A stretch of DNA of 64,000 bases from Apostichopus japonicus (Eukaryota > Echinodermata > Holothuroidea > Aspidochirotida > Stichopodidae). The stretch spans positions 9,169,001 through 9,233,000 of the forward strand of contig NC_092579.1 of the NCBI RefSeq assembly GCF_037975245.1, given 5' to 3'. The notes under the pieces are model-generated. The model ran no database searches and was not told where the DNA came from. It saw only the letters and a list, made by a program, of their open reading frames with translations. Positions 41,460 to 54,311 of this stretch are shown here, in pieces. The position numbers and the translations under genes were made by a program. The stretch's first letter is position 1, and every line of letters starts with the position of its first letter.

Positions 41460-41821
41460 AACGCATTGAAGACTCGCCCCAAATCGCGTTTCCGCCCTCT
41501 GAAAAAAAGTTAACTTTCCGTTGCTTGCAAGTGAAGTTTTTTACTTGTCCCTACATAATGCAGACAGTAATGAGACGTGATACCTTGTTATCTTTAGCTG
41601 GACCTGAGATGTCCATCGCTGATATGTACACTGTGTTGGGGGTATTGACAGTAGCTGCATGTATTAACTGTACACTAAAGTCTAAGTTACAGACAGCAGC
41701 AAGCTGTGATTGTATTTTCTGGGATCGATGGTGCTGTCTAACACTTCTGCTACACCTCATTCGAAACTAGGCCAGATTACCGGCATCAGACGTTTCTTTG
41801 TGCGCGAGTCTTCATTCCCTT
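41460..41821 (+). mobile_element. TA-target MITE family, copy 2
   Basis: It is collinear with 24209-24569 and 53954-54311 over its full length. Left end AACGCATTGAAGACTCG and right end CGAGTCTTCATTCCCTT are bounded by TA (41458-41459 and 41822-41823). Differences from copy 1 are mostly single substitutions. Confidence 0.88.
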
Positions 41822-41823
41822 TA

Positions 41824-43330
41824 GCTAAAGTGATGGTGATGTCTGCTCCTCAGTTCGGGATTGAATGATAATTCATTGCTTTATCAGTTCTAATAACCCC
41901 CAAATGTTCTTTTAGGCTCATATATGAACAACGCGGAGCTCCCTTAAATGACATTCCACGCCATTTGCCCTTGACAAACCTCATTGAGAAAAAGTTGTTT
42001 TCCCCATAAGTTTTTTCGTTCTGAAGAACTGGCCTAATTGTACTTGCGTGTAAGACGCAGGAGATAGTGATACACACCTGGCGATGATTACAGTCTCGAT
42101 GCTTGGGGTATGATTAGGTAAGTCGTTCTGTTGTTTGGTATTTCATGCCCAGATTCTTTCTTAGGTCACTACTCACTTTTAACAAGTATCTCTGACAACC
42201 TGGGTGGAAAGTACAAAATACACATCCTCATGTGATTGTGGCATTTAACTGAGGACCTCAGTTGTTTTGAATAATGTATATAAAAGCATATGAAGGAAAC
42301 CTCTTTCCTCCACTTTAAACATTCGAGTAGGCTTTACGTAATACCTGGGAGTGCCACACGTTGTAATTGGTATATAAACAAACCAACTGATAGAATCACG
42401 GAACATCATCCAGGAACATGGTCCAAGTTATGAATATGCAAACGGAACTTTCCCCTCACATGGAAACCTGTCACTCAAAATGATATCAACAATTCAGACA
42501 ATGTTGCACAATCGTATTTAAATTATGAATGTTCCAAACTGAATGTTATCAGCAGAAACGCTTCACGGGGTATAACGGAGGACGAGCATTGCTTAACATA
42601 AAATGATAATCCTAAAAAATCAACATTTAACGTAAACACGTACGATTGTGTTGTGTGTATATATAATGATACCAACCTGACCTAACACGTTCTTTTGCTG
42701 TTTGGGTCGATTGGCGTGAACATCAAACAAGCTCTCTGTGTTCTAATATGCTGTTACGATAGGATTGTCGTGAAACTTTACCAATCATTTGGATGATGTG
42801 AGGGATATTTTACTCATGACATTACCACCGTTATAATTTTTACCAGATTTGTTGCTTGATAGTTGTCTTTTCTTCAAGGTTACACCTAACTTTAGTCCCA
42901 GACCTGCCTACTTCTAGTTCTTGTTTACATTTTCATTAGCGCATATATTGCCTGTTAGGCTGTAGTATAGGTCCTGATCTTGGCGCTTAGGCTAAGTTAT
43001 TGTTGTTATTTTACGATATGTGCAAGGACTAAGATGTACTGCAATTATTTCAAAGCCGATGATCAGTCGGCTAATAAAACCGACTGGGGTTAAATTATAA
43101 TTTGATGTCATCCGTTATCTTCAAACATCCTGTAACTTTAATTGCACTTAAAATGGCCTACTGTATGTCATGCTTAAACAAGTAACAGTAAACTCATATA
43201 ACCTAACTTACCTTACATTAAAAGCCACAGTACTGTGCTTTAACTTATGATTTAGTTACTTAGAGAAAGATCTTCCCTTGCTTATAGACTTAAACAGATT
43301 TTTACTAAGGATGGACTAGATGTGAACTGT
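41824..43330. other. Intergenic, no gene recognised
   Basis: No supported coding exon, RNA gene or clear repeat was identified by eye on either strand. Confidence 0.45.
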
Positions 43331-45860
43331 CTTTGTTGTCAAGAAAGGCTACTGCTCATATAACAGCAGCGATGATAATGATGTCGTGCTGTTTGATTCA
43401 ATTAGAAAGGCTGCTTAAAGGTGATGTTGTTATAATGGGCCACTTTAATTTTCCGGACATTAATTGGATAGATGGTTCTAGTAGTAGGAAAGGTAGTAAT
43501 TTTCTAGATGTTGTGCAAGATTGCTTGTTACATCAACATGTTACTTTCCCTACTAGGGGGATAACATCCTGGATCTTGTTTTGAGTTCTAATCCAAGCAA
43601 TGTCGTTGATTTGACCGGTCTAGGAAAACTAGGAACTAGTGATCATGATATACTAGCTTTTGATGTTGTTTGCAAGGTCGTAAGTTCTGTTAGCAAGGAA
43701 AAAGTCCCTGATTTTTCGAGATTAGATACAGAGGCAATTGAAACTTTACTAAAGGGTACAGATTGGATTAATTTGTTTAGTGATATGAGTGCTTCTCAGT
43801 CTTGGATTTGTTTTGCTGATATATTAAAGGTCATTATGGAAAATCATGTTCCATGGAAGAATCGTCGTCGTAAAAGCAGTATGCCTCACTGGATGAATAA
43901 GAAAGTTAGATGTGCAATTAGGCAAAAACATAGAATGTGGAAGTTGTTTAGGAGGACTAAATCTGAATCTCTTTTGGCCAAGTATAAAATTCATCAGCTA
44001 AAGGTAGAATGCTTAGTCTCTGATGCAAAATTGAATTTCGAAAAAAGCATTGCCCTAAAAATTAAGGATAACCCAAAGGCCTTCTTTTCTTATGTCAGGT
44101 CTAAGCAGAAAGTTAAAGATGCAATTGTTTCCCTTAGGGCACCACAGGCTGATAAGATAGTTACTGATAGTCAGGATCTTGCAGATCTTTTGACTATTTT
44201 GTGTAGGTTTTCACAAGGGAAGATACGAGTAGTATTCCAGATTTTTAGGGGGGCAGTGATAGGCCTAAACTGGATACGGTCTTATTTTCGGATGACGTTG
44301 TCTTAAAGGAGCTGCTTCGTCTAAATGTTTCTAAAGCTTCTGGACCGGATGCTATCCATTCGTATTTGCTGGACTTTTGCACACTATTTCTGCGTTCCAC
44401 TCTCGTTGATTTTTAGTAAATTTATGGATGAAGGTTATGTTCCTAGGGACTGGAGATGTGCTAATATTACCCCAATTTTCAAGAAGGGTGATAAGACTAA
44501 GCCCTGTAATTATAGGCCCGTTAGTCTCACTAGTGTAGTTTGTAAGGTCATGGAGTGTATTGTTAAAAAGTCTTTGGTCTGTCACTTCAGCAGTCAGTCT
44601 TTGATCAGAGAGTCTCAGCATGGCTTTTGTCAAAAAAGGTCTTGTCTCACTAATATCATTGAGTATATGGAAGATGTAACAAGCTCACTAAATAGGCAGA
44701 GGTCTGTAGATGTTGTGTTCCTGGATTTCCAGAAGGCCTTTGATAAAGTTCCCCACCAGCGTCTTTTACTTAGGCTGAAGAGCATGGGTGTCATAGGGAA
44801 TTTACTGTCTTGGATCGGGAATTGGCTTGGTAATAGGGAACAGAGGGTGGTAATTAATGGCTGTGCTTCTTCTTGGCAGAACGTTACTAGTGGGGTTTCC
44901 ACAAGGGTCTGTATTAGGTCCCCTGTTGTTTGTTGCCTATATAAATGACATCGACGGAGATATTTTGTGTACAGCTAAGAAGTTTGCTGATGACACCAAA
45001 TTGTATTGTGAGGTCTCTTCCAAAAGCGATTCTGAGAAATTTCAAGCGGATTTAGATAAGATTTTTTCCTGGTCTCAGGGGTGGCAAATGCTTTTTAATA
45101 TTGATAAATGTAAGGTAATGCACATTGGTAGTAGTAACCAAAAGTTTACATACAATCTAAATGGTGTGGAGTTACAGGAGGTCTCTGTTGAAAGAGACCT
45201 AGGTATCTACATTGACACGTCTCTGCAACCTTCCAAACATTGTCTCGAAGCTGCTAAAAGAGGTACTGTAATAGGGTTTTAGGTATGATCAAGAGGAACT
45301 TCAGTTTTCTGAAAGAGGACATCGTAGTTAGGCTTTATAAGCAGTTGGTTAGGCCTCATCTGGAGTATGCTGTGCAGGCTTGGAACCCTTATTTTGCTAA
45401 GGATAAGGAAGTACTTGAAAAGGTCCAGAGGAGGGCTACTAGGATGATTAGTTCCTTAAAGAGGGTTCCTTATTATAGGCGGTTACAACTGTTGAATCTC
45501 ACCACACTGGAGCTTAGGAGGTTACATGGGGACTTGATCCAGGTTTTCAAGATTGTGTATGGTTTCGACAATTTATCCTTTACCGACTTTTTCATGTTTG
45601 CAAACAGAAGTTGTACAAGAGGTCATTGTCTTAAACTTCAAAAGTCGCATAGTAGGATTAATATTCGGAATAACTTTTTTTTCTAATAGGGTTGTGAATG
45701 AGTGGAATAGTTTGCCTGAGAAAGTTGTACTTGCTAGTAGTGTCAATGGGTTTAAGAATGCTTTGGACAAGCACTTTAAGCATTGTAATCGGGTCTGAGT
45801 GTTTGTGTCTTCAGTTTTTTCCCTTTCTTTATAGGGTCCTTGATGGGGACTTAAGTGTCC
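43331..45860 (+). mobile_element. 5'-truncated CR1-like LINE, frameshifted
   Basis: The fragments read in order as one retrotransposon ORF2. The endonuclease C-terminal part has GHFNFPDINW (43437-43466) and TSDHDIL. A linker is followed by the reverse transcriptase: SGPDAIHSYLLDF, WRCANITPIFKKGD, NYRPVSLTS, VFLDFQKAFDKVPHQRLLLR, PQGSVLGPLLF and the catalytic KFADDTKLY near 44980-45005. The thumb region follows (VRPHLEYAVQAWNP, VQRRATRMI). The frame shifts at about 43565, 44200-44320, 44900, 45280 and 45680, so it cannot encode an intact protein. APE endonuclease plus FADD RT points to the CR1/Jockey group. It lies between RPS2 and BFAR on the plus strand. Confidence 0.88.
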
Positions 45861-46575
45861 CTCCTGATCCTTTTTTCTACCAAACTAAACTATAAGAACA
45901 ACAAAACACTTGACTAGGCCTTACTTTTTGTATACAAATGTAGCTGAATATTAAAATAAGTATACTGTAGGGTGTGACATGTCATTCTCAAATAATTGAA
46001 ATATCATGAAACACATTTATTGTTGCCCACAAATAAATGGAAGAATCTTAATGGTGTGATATGGGTCTTGATTCAACTAATAAACTTAAATGGTATTGTT
46101 GAAGGGCTGAATTGTTTTCCAAAACCTACTTCTGTACTTTGCTTGTTAGTAATATTGAAAATTTGTTCTAAAAACTTACTTTTGGTTAAGCATTATACTA
46201 CAGTGTTTGATATACAGTAATTTCTGAGACAAACTTTCATTTAATATATCAGCATTTCCCTCATTTTTCTCATTTCAGAAAGTCATAAGGATTATTGGTG
46301 ATTCAGAAGTACCTAAAAGCATTCATTCTAATGGATCTTGTCCAAAAGTAGTTTGTGGCAAGCAAGGCTGCACCTATAGAAGAGAACAAGGAAAATTTAT
46401 AACATGTATCTCTAAGAATTTGATTTGAGTTTGCTGTGAGGATTTTGAAAATTAATTATGATCTGTTGTCAAACCAAAACTACAACCAAAACTATGTCCC
46501 ACAACAAAAAGCGTTATGCACAATATTCTGGTGGTGCACATGGCATGGCATTTTTCTCAATAAAGATGGTACCGT
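45861..46575. promoter_or_regulatory. BFAR upstream interval
   Basis: This is AT-rich sequence between the LINE and BFAR. A 3' splice site (TTTTTCTCATTTCAG, ending 46278) and another AG at 46610 suggest one or more BFAR 5' untranslated exons upstream. No promoter motif is assignable. Confidence 0.35.
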
Positions 46576-46614
46576 ATGCTCTATAGCAAACAGAAACTCT
46601 TATTCACTAGAACA

Positions 46615-49600
46615 ATGATGAAGATGCTAGGAGGAGAAGACATTCCTACGCGGGTATTCCCGAGTGGAAGACTTAAAAAGGACAGGAAAATATCTTACGG
46701 CACCATTATGAAGCAGTCTGTCTCGGACGGGACGTTTACCTGCGGATGCTGTTATGAACTAATGGTGCAACCAACAACATTAAACTGTGGGCACAGTTTC
46801 TGCAGAATATGCCTAGCAAAATGGTGGAAGTCTTCCGGGAGAACAACCTGCCCTGGCTGTCGACAGCCATGGAAAGGTTTCCCAAGAGTCAATATAATAC
46901 TAAGGTAAAGTGTCATATACTTCATTAAAAAGATCATTCAAATTTGAATATTTGTAATTAACTAAAAAAACATTCATTACATAAGTATCCTGCCAAAAAA
47001 TATGCTAAATATGGCTGCATACTGTACATCAATGGGGGGTGGGGGGGGTAGGGGGGACTACAAGATTTGATGTGATTTCCAAATTTCACTCCCATTAGCC
47101 CACCCCTATCTTAACATATCTTGCATAAACTACTTAATTAATCAGGGATTCCATGGGACCAGGATGACCTTGGGGTCAAAATACACAAAAACAGTTCTTT
47201 AATTTAAACACAAACTAAAAGATTAACCCAGACAAAAGATATGAGGGAGACTTTTGTATTCTGTGTTATGTATGTATTGTTAACCTCTCAAGCAATGGAA
47301 GGTTTTACTTTACTGTGCAATTTAACAACCGTATGCACTAGCCTACTGTAAATTGAGGCAGAGTTCAAGAATTTGATTCCGTATTTAAGTCAGGGATACG
47401 GTAAGACTAGTTGTTAATAGTTGTCAGAGTATCCTTATAGTCGTTCCCACATTTTCCTGAGATGTTTTATATATCTAGAGACATTGATAACCATAAGTTT
47501 TGTAATGGAACCCTACAAAATGAATAATTAACAGTCATATTATGAGATAATTAGCCTAAAAGTTGATATACAGATTTATGGTATCGTTTATGCTGCCAAT
47601 CTTTGCATATATTATACTTTGAGTGATTCTTGAGACTGAATGAAGTTAGATTTGTCACGAAAGTACAATTTGATTAAATCATCACCTGTACAGAGAAAAC
47701 TTCAACACTTTGACTTTACTGTTCACTTCCATTATTTGCAATAAAACTTGATGTTTCAAACTGAATGGATTCAATAAAAATATTGTTATTGGAAAAATTT
47801 TCAATATCAAACAGCTCCGAAAATGTTATCAAAAATCAGAAACAGAAGACTGATTTAATGAGGAAACTTTATTTCTCAATAATAACAGGAAATTTCAAAA
47901 GTCATATATTGCTTACAGTATTATAGGTCTGAGTTTTTGACTGTAGGGTATCAAGGCCAACTGGGATAAAGATCAAATCTGTTATCACATCTTTAGCTCT
48001 TTGGAAGGTCATAGAAAAACAAAGAAACAAGGGGGGAAAAAACTACTTAAACAGTTCAGTAAATGGCTTAGCCTCTTTTTCATGACCTTTCTAGCAGATA
48101 AAGAAAGCAAGAGATGATTTGAAGGTAATTATTTTGTTCAAAGATGTTATAAAGTAGACCATGAAAACCTTGAAAGGTAAATTAAGCTCATTTAATTGCC
48201 AGACTCACATACTGTACCTGTATAACAGAACCCGCCCCATTGGCTGGGACTAACTTGTAGACTCAGAATCAGGGCCAGAAAATTTTATTCTGCTTTAAAT
48301 TCAGTTTACAGTAGATCTAAATTGTGATGCAAATTTCGTTTGCACGGTAGTTGCACCCTGTGTGCACACTTGGCTTCTCATAATTACATGGCTACTGAAT
48401 AATACCTACAATAGGGTAAACTATTTAGAGTGATGTTGTCCTCTTCAGGTAATGCTTCTTTTTAAGTGTGAGGGCGTTGTGGTCAAGTGGTTAAGGCAGT
48501 GGACTTGTGGTCTAAGGATTACAGGTTCGAGTCCTGGCCAGATCATTGCGTTGTGTCCTTGGACAAGGCGCTTTATCTCCATTGCCTCTCTTCACCCAGG
48601 TGTATAAATGGGGACTTGCGAGGTAACTTGTAAATATAGTTTTGTGCGCCGGTTTGTAGCTGCACCATATGGGAAGTCCCTGGGGGACACGTGGTGTGGT
48701 GCCCATGGAGAGATTGATTGAATTTTGTGCACACTTTGGTGTGTAGGTGTGACAAGTTACCAATGACCAGGGTTAAGTTGTAAAGTCGTGTGAGAGGGCC
48801 TTGGCCCTGAACAAGACTGTAAACCTTAATAATAAAAAAATTAATAAGTGGCAAGTTCTCAATGATTTCATTTGACCTGTTTTTAACAGAAACTCGATGG
48901 AGAAGTTATTCACTCTGGAGCTAATGGAGAGAGAGAAGTACCTGCTAGATAACGGAGGAGAGAGTATCCTGCAAGAGTTTGAAAGCAAGGGAGAAGAAAT
49001 GCAACAGGCAGATGCTCAGGGAGTCATGAAGCCAGCCAGTTGGCTAAGGGAGGGCTTCTTTTATGGTGTCGTTTCTACTTTGAGCATTGTTTTTGTGAGT
49101 AGTTTTGGGCTACAATGGGTCCTGGGGACCGGGATCACTACAGTGTGGGGTTGAGGCTATTAAACGCTTAAAAGATAAATGATTTTTAGTCCTTTTGTAC
49201 ACATGAATGACTTGTCATACAGTACCATCAATGCAAATAATCATGACAATAATTAATTAAATGGAATAAACTTCTAGCTTGCAATGGTGGGTAAACTTGT
49301 AGGTCTTCATAACCCATATCACATATATTGATGTTAGAATCATTTTACTTTTTTGTTGTCAGATCTTTCAGTCAATATCCAATTGGGGAAACTCAGACCA
49401 CGATCTCCTTGTCTACAAACCCTTGTCCACCTGGAAAGACTCGGATGTCGCTGAGTGGTTACGAGAATTGGGTTCATGGGCCGCCCCCACTTACAGTGAA
49501 ACTTTTCTACGTGCCGGGATAAGTAAGAGATGTTCTCCGCTGTTGTGTCTTGCTTCGCTTATCGTTTATTCGTGCGCTGCATTATTTCCTAATGCAAATA

Positions 49601-52600
49601 CTTTCATCAATTTTCCGACCAATAATTTGTTCTTACGTTCAAGCTCGTCATTTTCAATATATTTGCATTGGGACTATAGTCAACTTCAAGAAGCATATAC
49701 AAAGAATAACATGACTTAGCTATGACATGCACCTCACTCTATCTGTTAGACCATTATTAATGCTATCTGTCATAGTAAATATCAAATTAAAGATGGTAAA
49801 GTCTTAAGTCTCTAAGTGTGAGGCCTTGAGAAGGTGTTTACCTATTGTCCAAAGTTTGTCTATTTTGAATAAATAAAATTCCATTCTTTGGACTCAGTAA
49901 ACATGATTTATGAAGATAAAATGAAAATAAATCTAAATACAATGTAGCTAGCTAATAAAGTACTTGCAATGACAGGCATGACCAGAAAGCATACTGCCCA
50001 AAGCCAAGATATGGACTCACACATGTACAACACTGTTGTGCACAGCATATACTTGAGAAATTTCCAAGCATTCAGCTTATATTCATCGGCCGACAAACCG
50101 ATCAAATCAGATTTGCCCACTTTTTGCCTGCATAACGGTTACAACGGAAGCAATTGGGAAGAGCATGTGTGAGTTATGTAAGTGCAAATAGCAGCACCAT
50201 GCATGAAGAATGAAAAGCAATGTAAAATCCCTATGATGAAAGCCAGCTCTGATTAATTAACCAAAGCCATACTGCTGCTGTATGTTAAGTGCATTATCTT
50301 ACAATATCAACCTGCATATTTTTTTGTATAGACAGTTTTCATATAGCACAGTACTAAAAATGTGCTATTAATCATGAAGATGTGCTCACTGTGTAACTAA
50401 TGTTACATGAGTGCCTCGGGGCATAAATTGTGTTGGTTAATCTAATAGTACAACAATTTATCCCGGGCACTCGGTGTTTACATGCAATGTGTTACTAGAC
50501 TCTAGAAGTCGAGTGTGTTATATAAACCAACCTTCAGATAATGTCTGTTTTATTGTATCCTGCTGTTTTCCAGTGCTTTTTTTGTGTGCAACTTTTACAA
50601 ATTATGTATGTCATTCTTTGCCTTTCCCTAAAGATGGTTATTTATTAATGGGACTCGAAAATGAATCTCAGCTCGCCGAAGATCCGTTCCTCATCAGCAA
50701 TGCACTTCACAGAAAAGCTATCTACTCAGCGTTAGAGAGAATTAAGGATATAGGTGGCAAACCGCCTCGAGATGTATGGGAATACAGGGTAAGCATCGAG
50801 TGGAATACGTAAAAGTGTAAATCATATTTCAAGGTTCAAGAGGATTTGTGATCTGTTCAACTTTGGAGGTAAATGAAGGATATTTTTTTTTTAAAGTTTT
50901 AACAAAATCTGTGGAAATATGGGTGAGAAGAAGATATATACATATTGAGAAAAAAGAAAGGGAAAAAAAGTAACATTTTTGTGGATCTGAAAGTGCATGT
51001 GGACGATATAAATAATTATGGATATCTGTGGAAAATATATAGTGATATTAGGGGAGGTGGTAAGTAATGAGAAAGCACAGGACAAATCATGTTGAACCGT
51101 TAGGAAAGAAAAGGTGAGGGGTGGGGTGATGTTTTTTGTGTAAAAGTTTAACTGGGATGTGTGATTGATTCTGTATTACAAATAGTTAAGTGTGCAGACA
51201 GAGTTAGGGGAATATCAAGTAAGTATGCAGGGAACTGGTGGAGAAAATCTTGTTTTTAAGCAAACACATGTTTTGTTTAGCATAGAAAGTTGTGGATTCT
51301 TGATCAGAAAAAGAGTAACTAGGGATAACATTGCAGTTTAATTTCATCGAAAGCATTTGACAAAGCCAATCGACTTGATCAAATTAATGGCGTTTCTTTG
51401 TTTTGCTTGTTTATATATTTTTTTTTCTGTTCATTTGTTTCCAGGCGCTGCACAGAGGTCTTTCGTTGTTCTTATCTTACACAGTGCGGGAGTTTCCTAG
51501 ACTTACAATTTCTGGAATGTACATGTTTTATTATGATGATATCTTCCTTCCATTCATTCAAGTCACTTGTCCGCAGCACGGACAGAGAGAAGGACATATA
51601 CATACTCTACTCTACGTAAGTATGTTTCACTAGTCTTTCTAGTTATTCTAGAGAATCTTAGGTTTTGTAGGGAAAGATTTGATCGTACCAATACACAACA
51701 CTGATTATTAACGGTTGTTTGGATCATCTGAGTACAGGCACAAGATATTTGTAATGTTAGGCTTCCAATAAGCGATGAATACTGACAGTGGCATTGCAAT
51801 GACTAAAGAAGAACATGGAAAGATAAAAGAGTAAAGAAAGTCCGTCCACAAATATTGGTTGTTTCAGTTTGCCAGAGAAGAGAAATTGGTGAAACCTACT
51901 GCAAAGATGTCCATACATATTGTCAGATATGTAAAAGCACCTGTTTTTTTTCTTCTCGGAAAGTCATCAGAGCGAATTAAGTTGTAAGTCGTTTTTTGTT
52001 TTCTTTCAGGACGAAGTTAACAAAGTTATTACTAAGGAACAATGGATGGAGTTTATACCCAAGTTTATGTTCCTGCCATATTACCTCTTTGCTGAGTTTG
52101 CTTGGGAGTACGTTGATGTTAATTTTGTTACCTGCTCTCTCATCCTTGCCAATTGTGCCTTACTTACCATGATAGAATTGAAAGCCCTGAGAGAGACATG
52201 GCGAAGGGGTCTAGGGTGAGTACAAAACATCTTCCAAAGTCTTTGGGCGTAGTACCTGATAGTTTTCAAGAACGTCTGAAAGATATAGACAAGGCGAAGT
52301 GTCGTGAGGTCGACAGCCAGAGTTACTCTGCTCGTCAGTTTCTCCTCAGACTCTATAATATATTCACTGTGAAATAATTCATGATATCTTTAAATTTACA
52401 TTCAGTAAAGATGATATAAATAGGCTACTTTATAACTTGAAAATATTACACAATTCATTAACAGTTTTCTCTCAAATGGGATATATATTTATGTTACTTA
52501 CTGGTAAGTGTCAACTTGAGGCTAACAGACAGTATGTCTGAAATTAATGCAACAGTAGTAGGCATTGAGGGTACTGTCCCTTGAAAAATTTGTTGAGGGT

Positions 52601-53209
52601 AACATTTTGTATAATGGGCAGCTGCAAGTTCAACGTAGTTAGCAAGCGTGAAGTACAGTAACTTACAGATTGGTCTAAGGGACTCATTTCCTGAGGCTTT
52701 TTTAAATGACAGTGTAGTGACTTAAGATAGGGTTGTTATATAACGGAATATGAGCCGGATCGATCAAACAAACGACCTGCGAAACCTTGCTTCGATAAAA
52801 ACTTGCCCGGTTAAATTAATCCCTTAAATTCATGTGGGTAGTTTGTGTTTTCATCATGTCCACTTTTCATTAAATTCTCTAAAGTTCAAACAAATTTTTC
52901 CCCCAGGAAAAACTTTGATACAGAGTGCTAAGTTCAACTGTTGCCCATGCATCTTTTGTTTTTCTTTTCTTTTTATTGGGGGGGGGGAGGGGGATGGTTC
53001 AATTAAGAGCATGGTAGAAAATTGTTGATATTCTCTTTCTTCACAGACCAGCAATCTGGGCCCTGAAGAAGCAAACCAATACTGTACTCATCCTGTTCTT
53101 CTCCTATATCTTCTGGTCTCTGATTCCGATGATCGTCTGCGACCTCATCTTTTACATCTCCATGTATTATTCAGTGTGCATCAACTTCTTTGAGGTGTTT
53201 CTTCAATGA
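46615..53209 (+). CDS. BFAR: Bifunctional apoptosis regulator, ER RING E3 ligase
   Basis: BFAR is an ER membrane RING E3 ligase with a SAM domain that links BCL2-family and death-receptor apoptosis pathways. Coding exons 46615-46904, 48890-49094, 49363-49522, 50634-50788, 51445-51615, 52010-52215 and 53047-53209 join in phase to 449 residues (human 450). The C3HC4 RING is complete: C43, C46, C58, H60, C63, C66, C79, C82, with TLNCGHSFCRICLAKWW. A hydrophobic segment lies at about 150-167 (FFYGVVSTLSIVF). The SAM domain (DSDVAEWLRELGSWAAPTY, then NGYLLMGL and ALERIKDIGGKPP) follows. The C-terminal half contains several hydrophobic helices (FLPYYLFAEFAWEYVDV; LILFFSYIFWSLIPMIVC). An in-frame ATG at 46576 would add 13 residues; an AG just after it at 46610 makes 46615 the better start. 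Intron 1 carries a SINE 44 bp from exon 2. It converges on MBOAT7. Confidence 0.94.
47034..47056 (+). other. G-run cluster (possible G-quadruplex) in BFAR intron 1
   Basis: Three runs of six to eight G separated by single T or TA spacers occupy 23 bp. Long runs can supply four G-tracts, so intramolecular quadruplex formation is possible on the sense strand. Function is unknown. Confidence 0.5.
48474..48845 (+). mobile_element. tRNA-Leu-like SINE in BFAR intron 1
   Basis: The head has box A (GTGGTCAAGTGGTTAAGG, about 48481) and box B (GGTTCGAGTCC, 48526-48536) in tRNA spacing. The conserved-looking core reads TGTGTCCTTGGACAAGGCGC and CACCCAGGTGTATAAATGGG, a central domain I recall from invertebrate-deuterostome SINEs. 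The tail is A-rich (AATAATAAAAAAATTAATAA). AAGTG occurs at both borders as a possible short target duplication. The element ends about 44 bp before the coding exon at 48890. Confidence 0.85.
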
Positions 53210-53953
53210 GTCTATAGTCTGAACAAAAAGAGACAATGTTTGTGTTTTTTTCCAGCGGACACTTTTTCCTACAGCCTGAAAGTCGTCTCTGCTATCAAAG
53301 GAAACCGTACTGTAACTATTTACAGGTCGATCCCAACGAACCAGTCATTTATTTTTATCTATTGTTTAGCAACAGAAAAGTGAATTCTCAAATCTGAGAT
53401 TTTCATATCCAACTGTTTACTCTGCTCATTTTTCCTTAATTTGCCCTTGAATGCTTGATAATGAATATAATTAGCTTAAGCTTTGGTATATGTTGGTAAA
53501 GTCTTTGCTATTCACAGCCCAATTGTATGAAACTAGTTGTGGGAATGGAAACTCTTCTTTTAATTTTTTTTTTTTTGAGTTTACTGATTATGTTGATTAA
53601 CAAATTTCTTTTTCTCATCATTTCTCTGTGATCATGTCTCATGCCATGACTCACTCAGCGTTGAAACTGAAAGTAATAAGACACTTTCATCTGTGTTCAG
53701 TGTCTCAGGAGGAGATGGCCCAAGGTACTTCATAGTATGCAACACTTTCTTACTTATCAAGGTCACCACCTTGCTGTTTCAAGTTTACTGAATGGAGGAA
53801 TGTTCAGACACCTTCATTGTGTTCAAGGTCACTCCAAAGATCAGTGTTGTGACTCTCTTGTGGTGTTCAAAGTCACTGAAAGATGATATGCATGAAACAC
53901 TCTTTCATTGTTCAAAATGAATGAAAGTCACCAGACCTTAATTAAGTTACGTA
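53210..53953. other. BFAR 3' untranslated region (probable)
   Basis: The sequence immediately after the BFAR stop has no competing gene. No AATAAA occurs soon after the stop; the first clear one on the plus strand is at 55786-55791, beyond the MITE, so the transcript may be long or use a variant signal. Confidence 0.4.
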
Positions 53954-54311
53954 AAGGCATTGAAGACTCTCCCCAAACCACGTGCCACGCTCTGAAAAAG
54001 TTAACTTTCCGTTGCTTGCAAATGACGTTTTCTTCTTGTCGCTACAAAATGCAGACAGTAATGAAACGTGATACCTTGTTATCTTTTATCTAGACCTGAG
54101 ATGTCCACACTGCTATGTACACTGTGTTGTGGGTACTGACCGTAGCTGTATGTATTGACTGTACACTAGTGTCTAAGTACTGGCGTCAGCAAGCTGTGTG
54201 TGTATTTTCTGGGATCGATGGTGGTGTCTAACACTTCTGTTACACCTCATTCGAAACTAGGTCAGGTTACCGGCATGATACGTTTCTTTGTGTGCGAGTC
54301 TTCACACCCTT
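53954..54311 (+). mobile_element. TA-target MITE family, copy 3
   Basis: This 358-bp copy is collinear with those at 24.2 and 41.5 kb and in the same orientation. Its ends are AAGGCATTGAAGACTCT and CGAGTCTTCACACCCTT, with TA at 53952-53953 and 54312-54313. It may lie within the BFAR 3' untranslated region if the distal polyadenylation signal is used. Confidence 0.88.
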
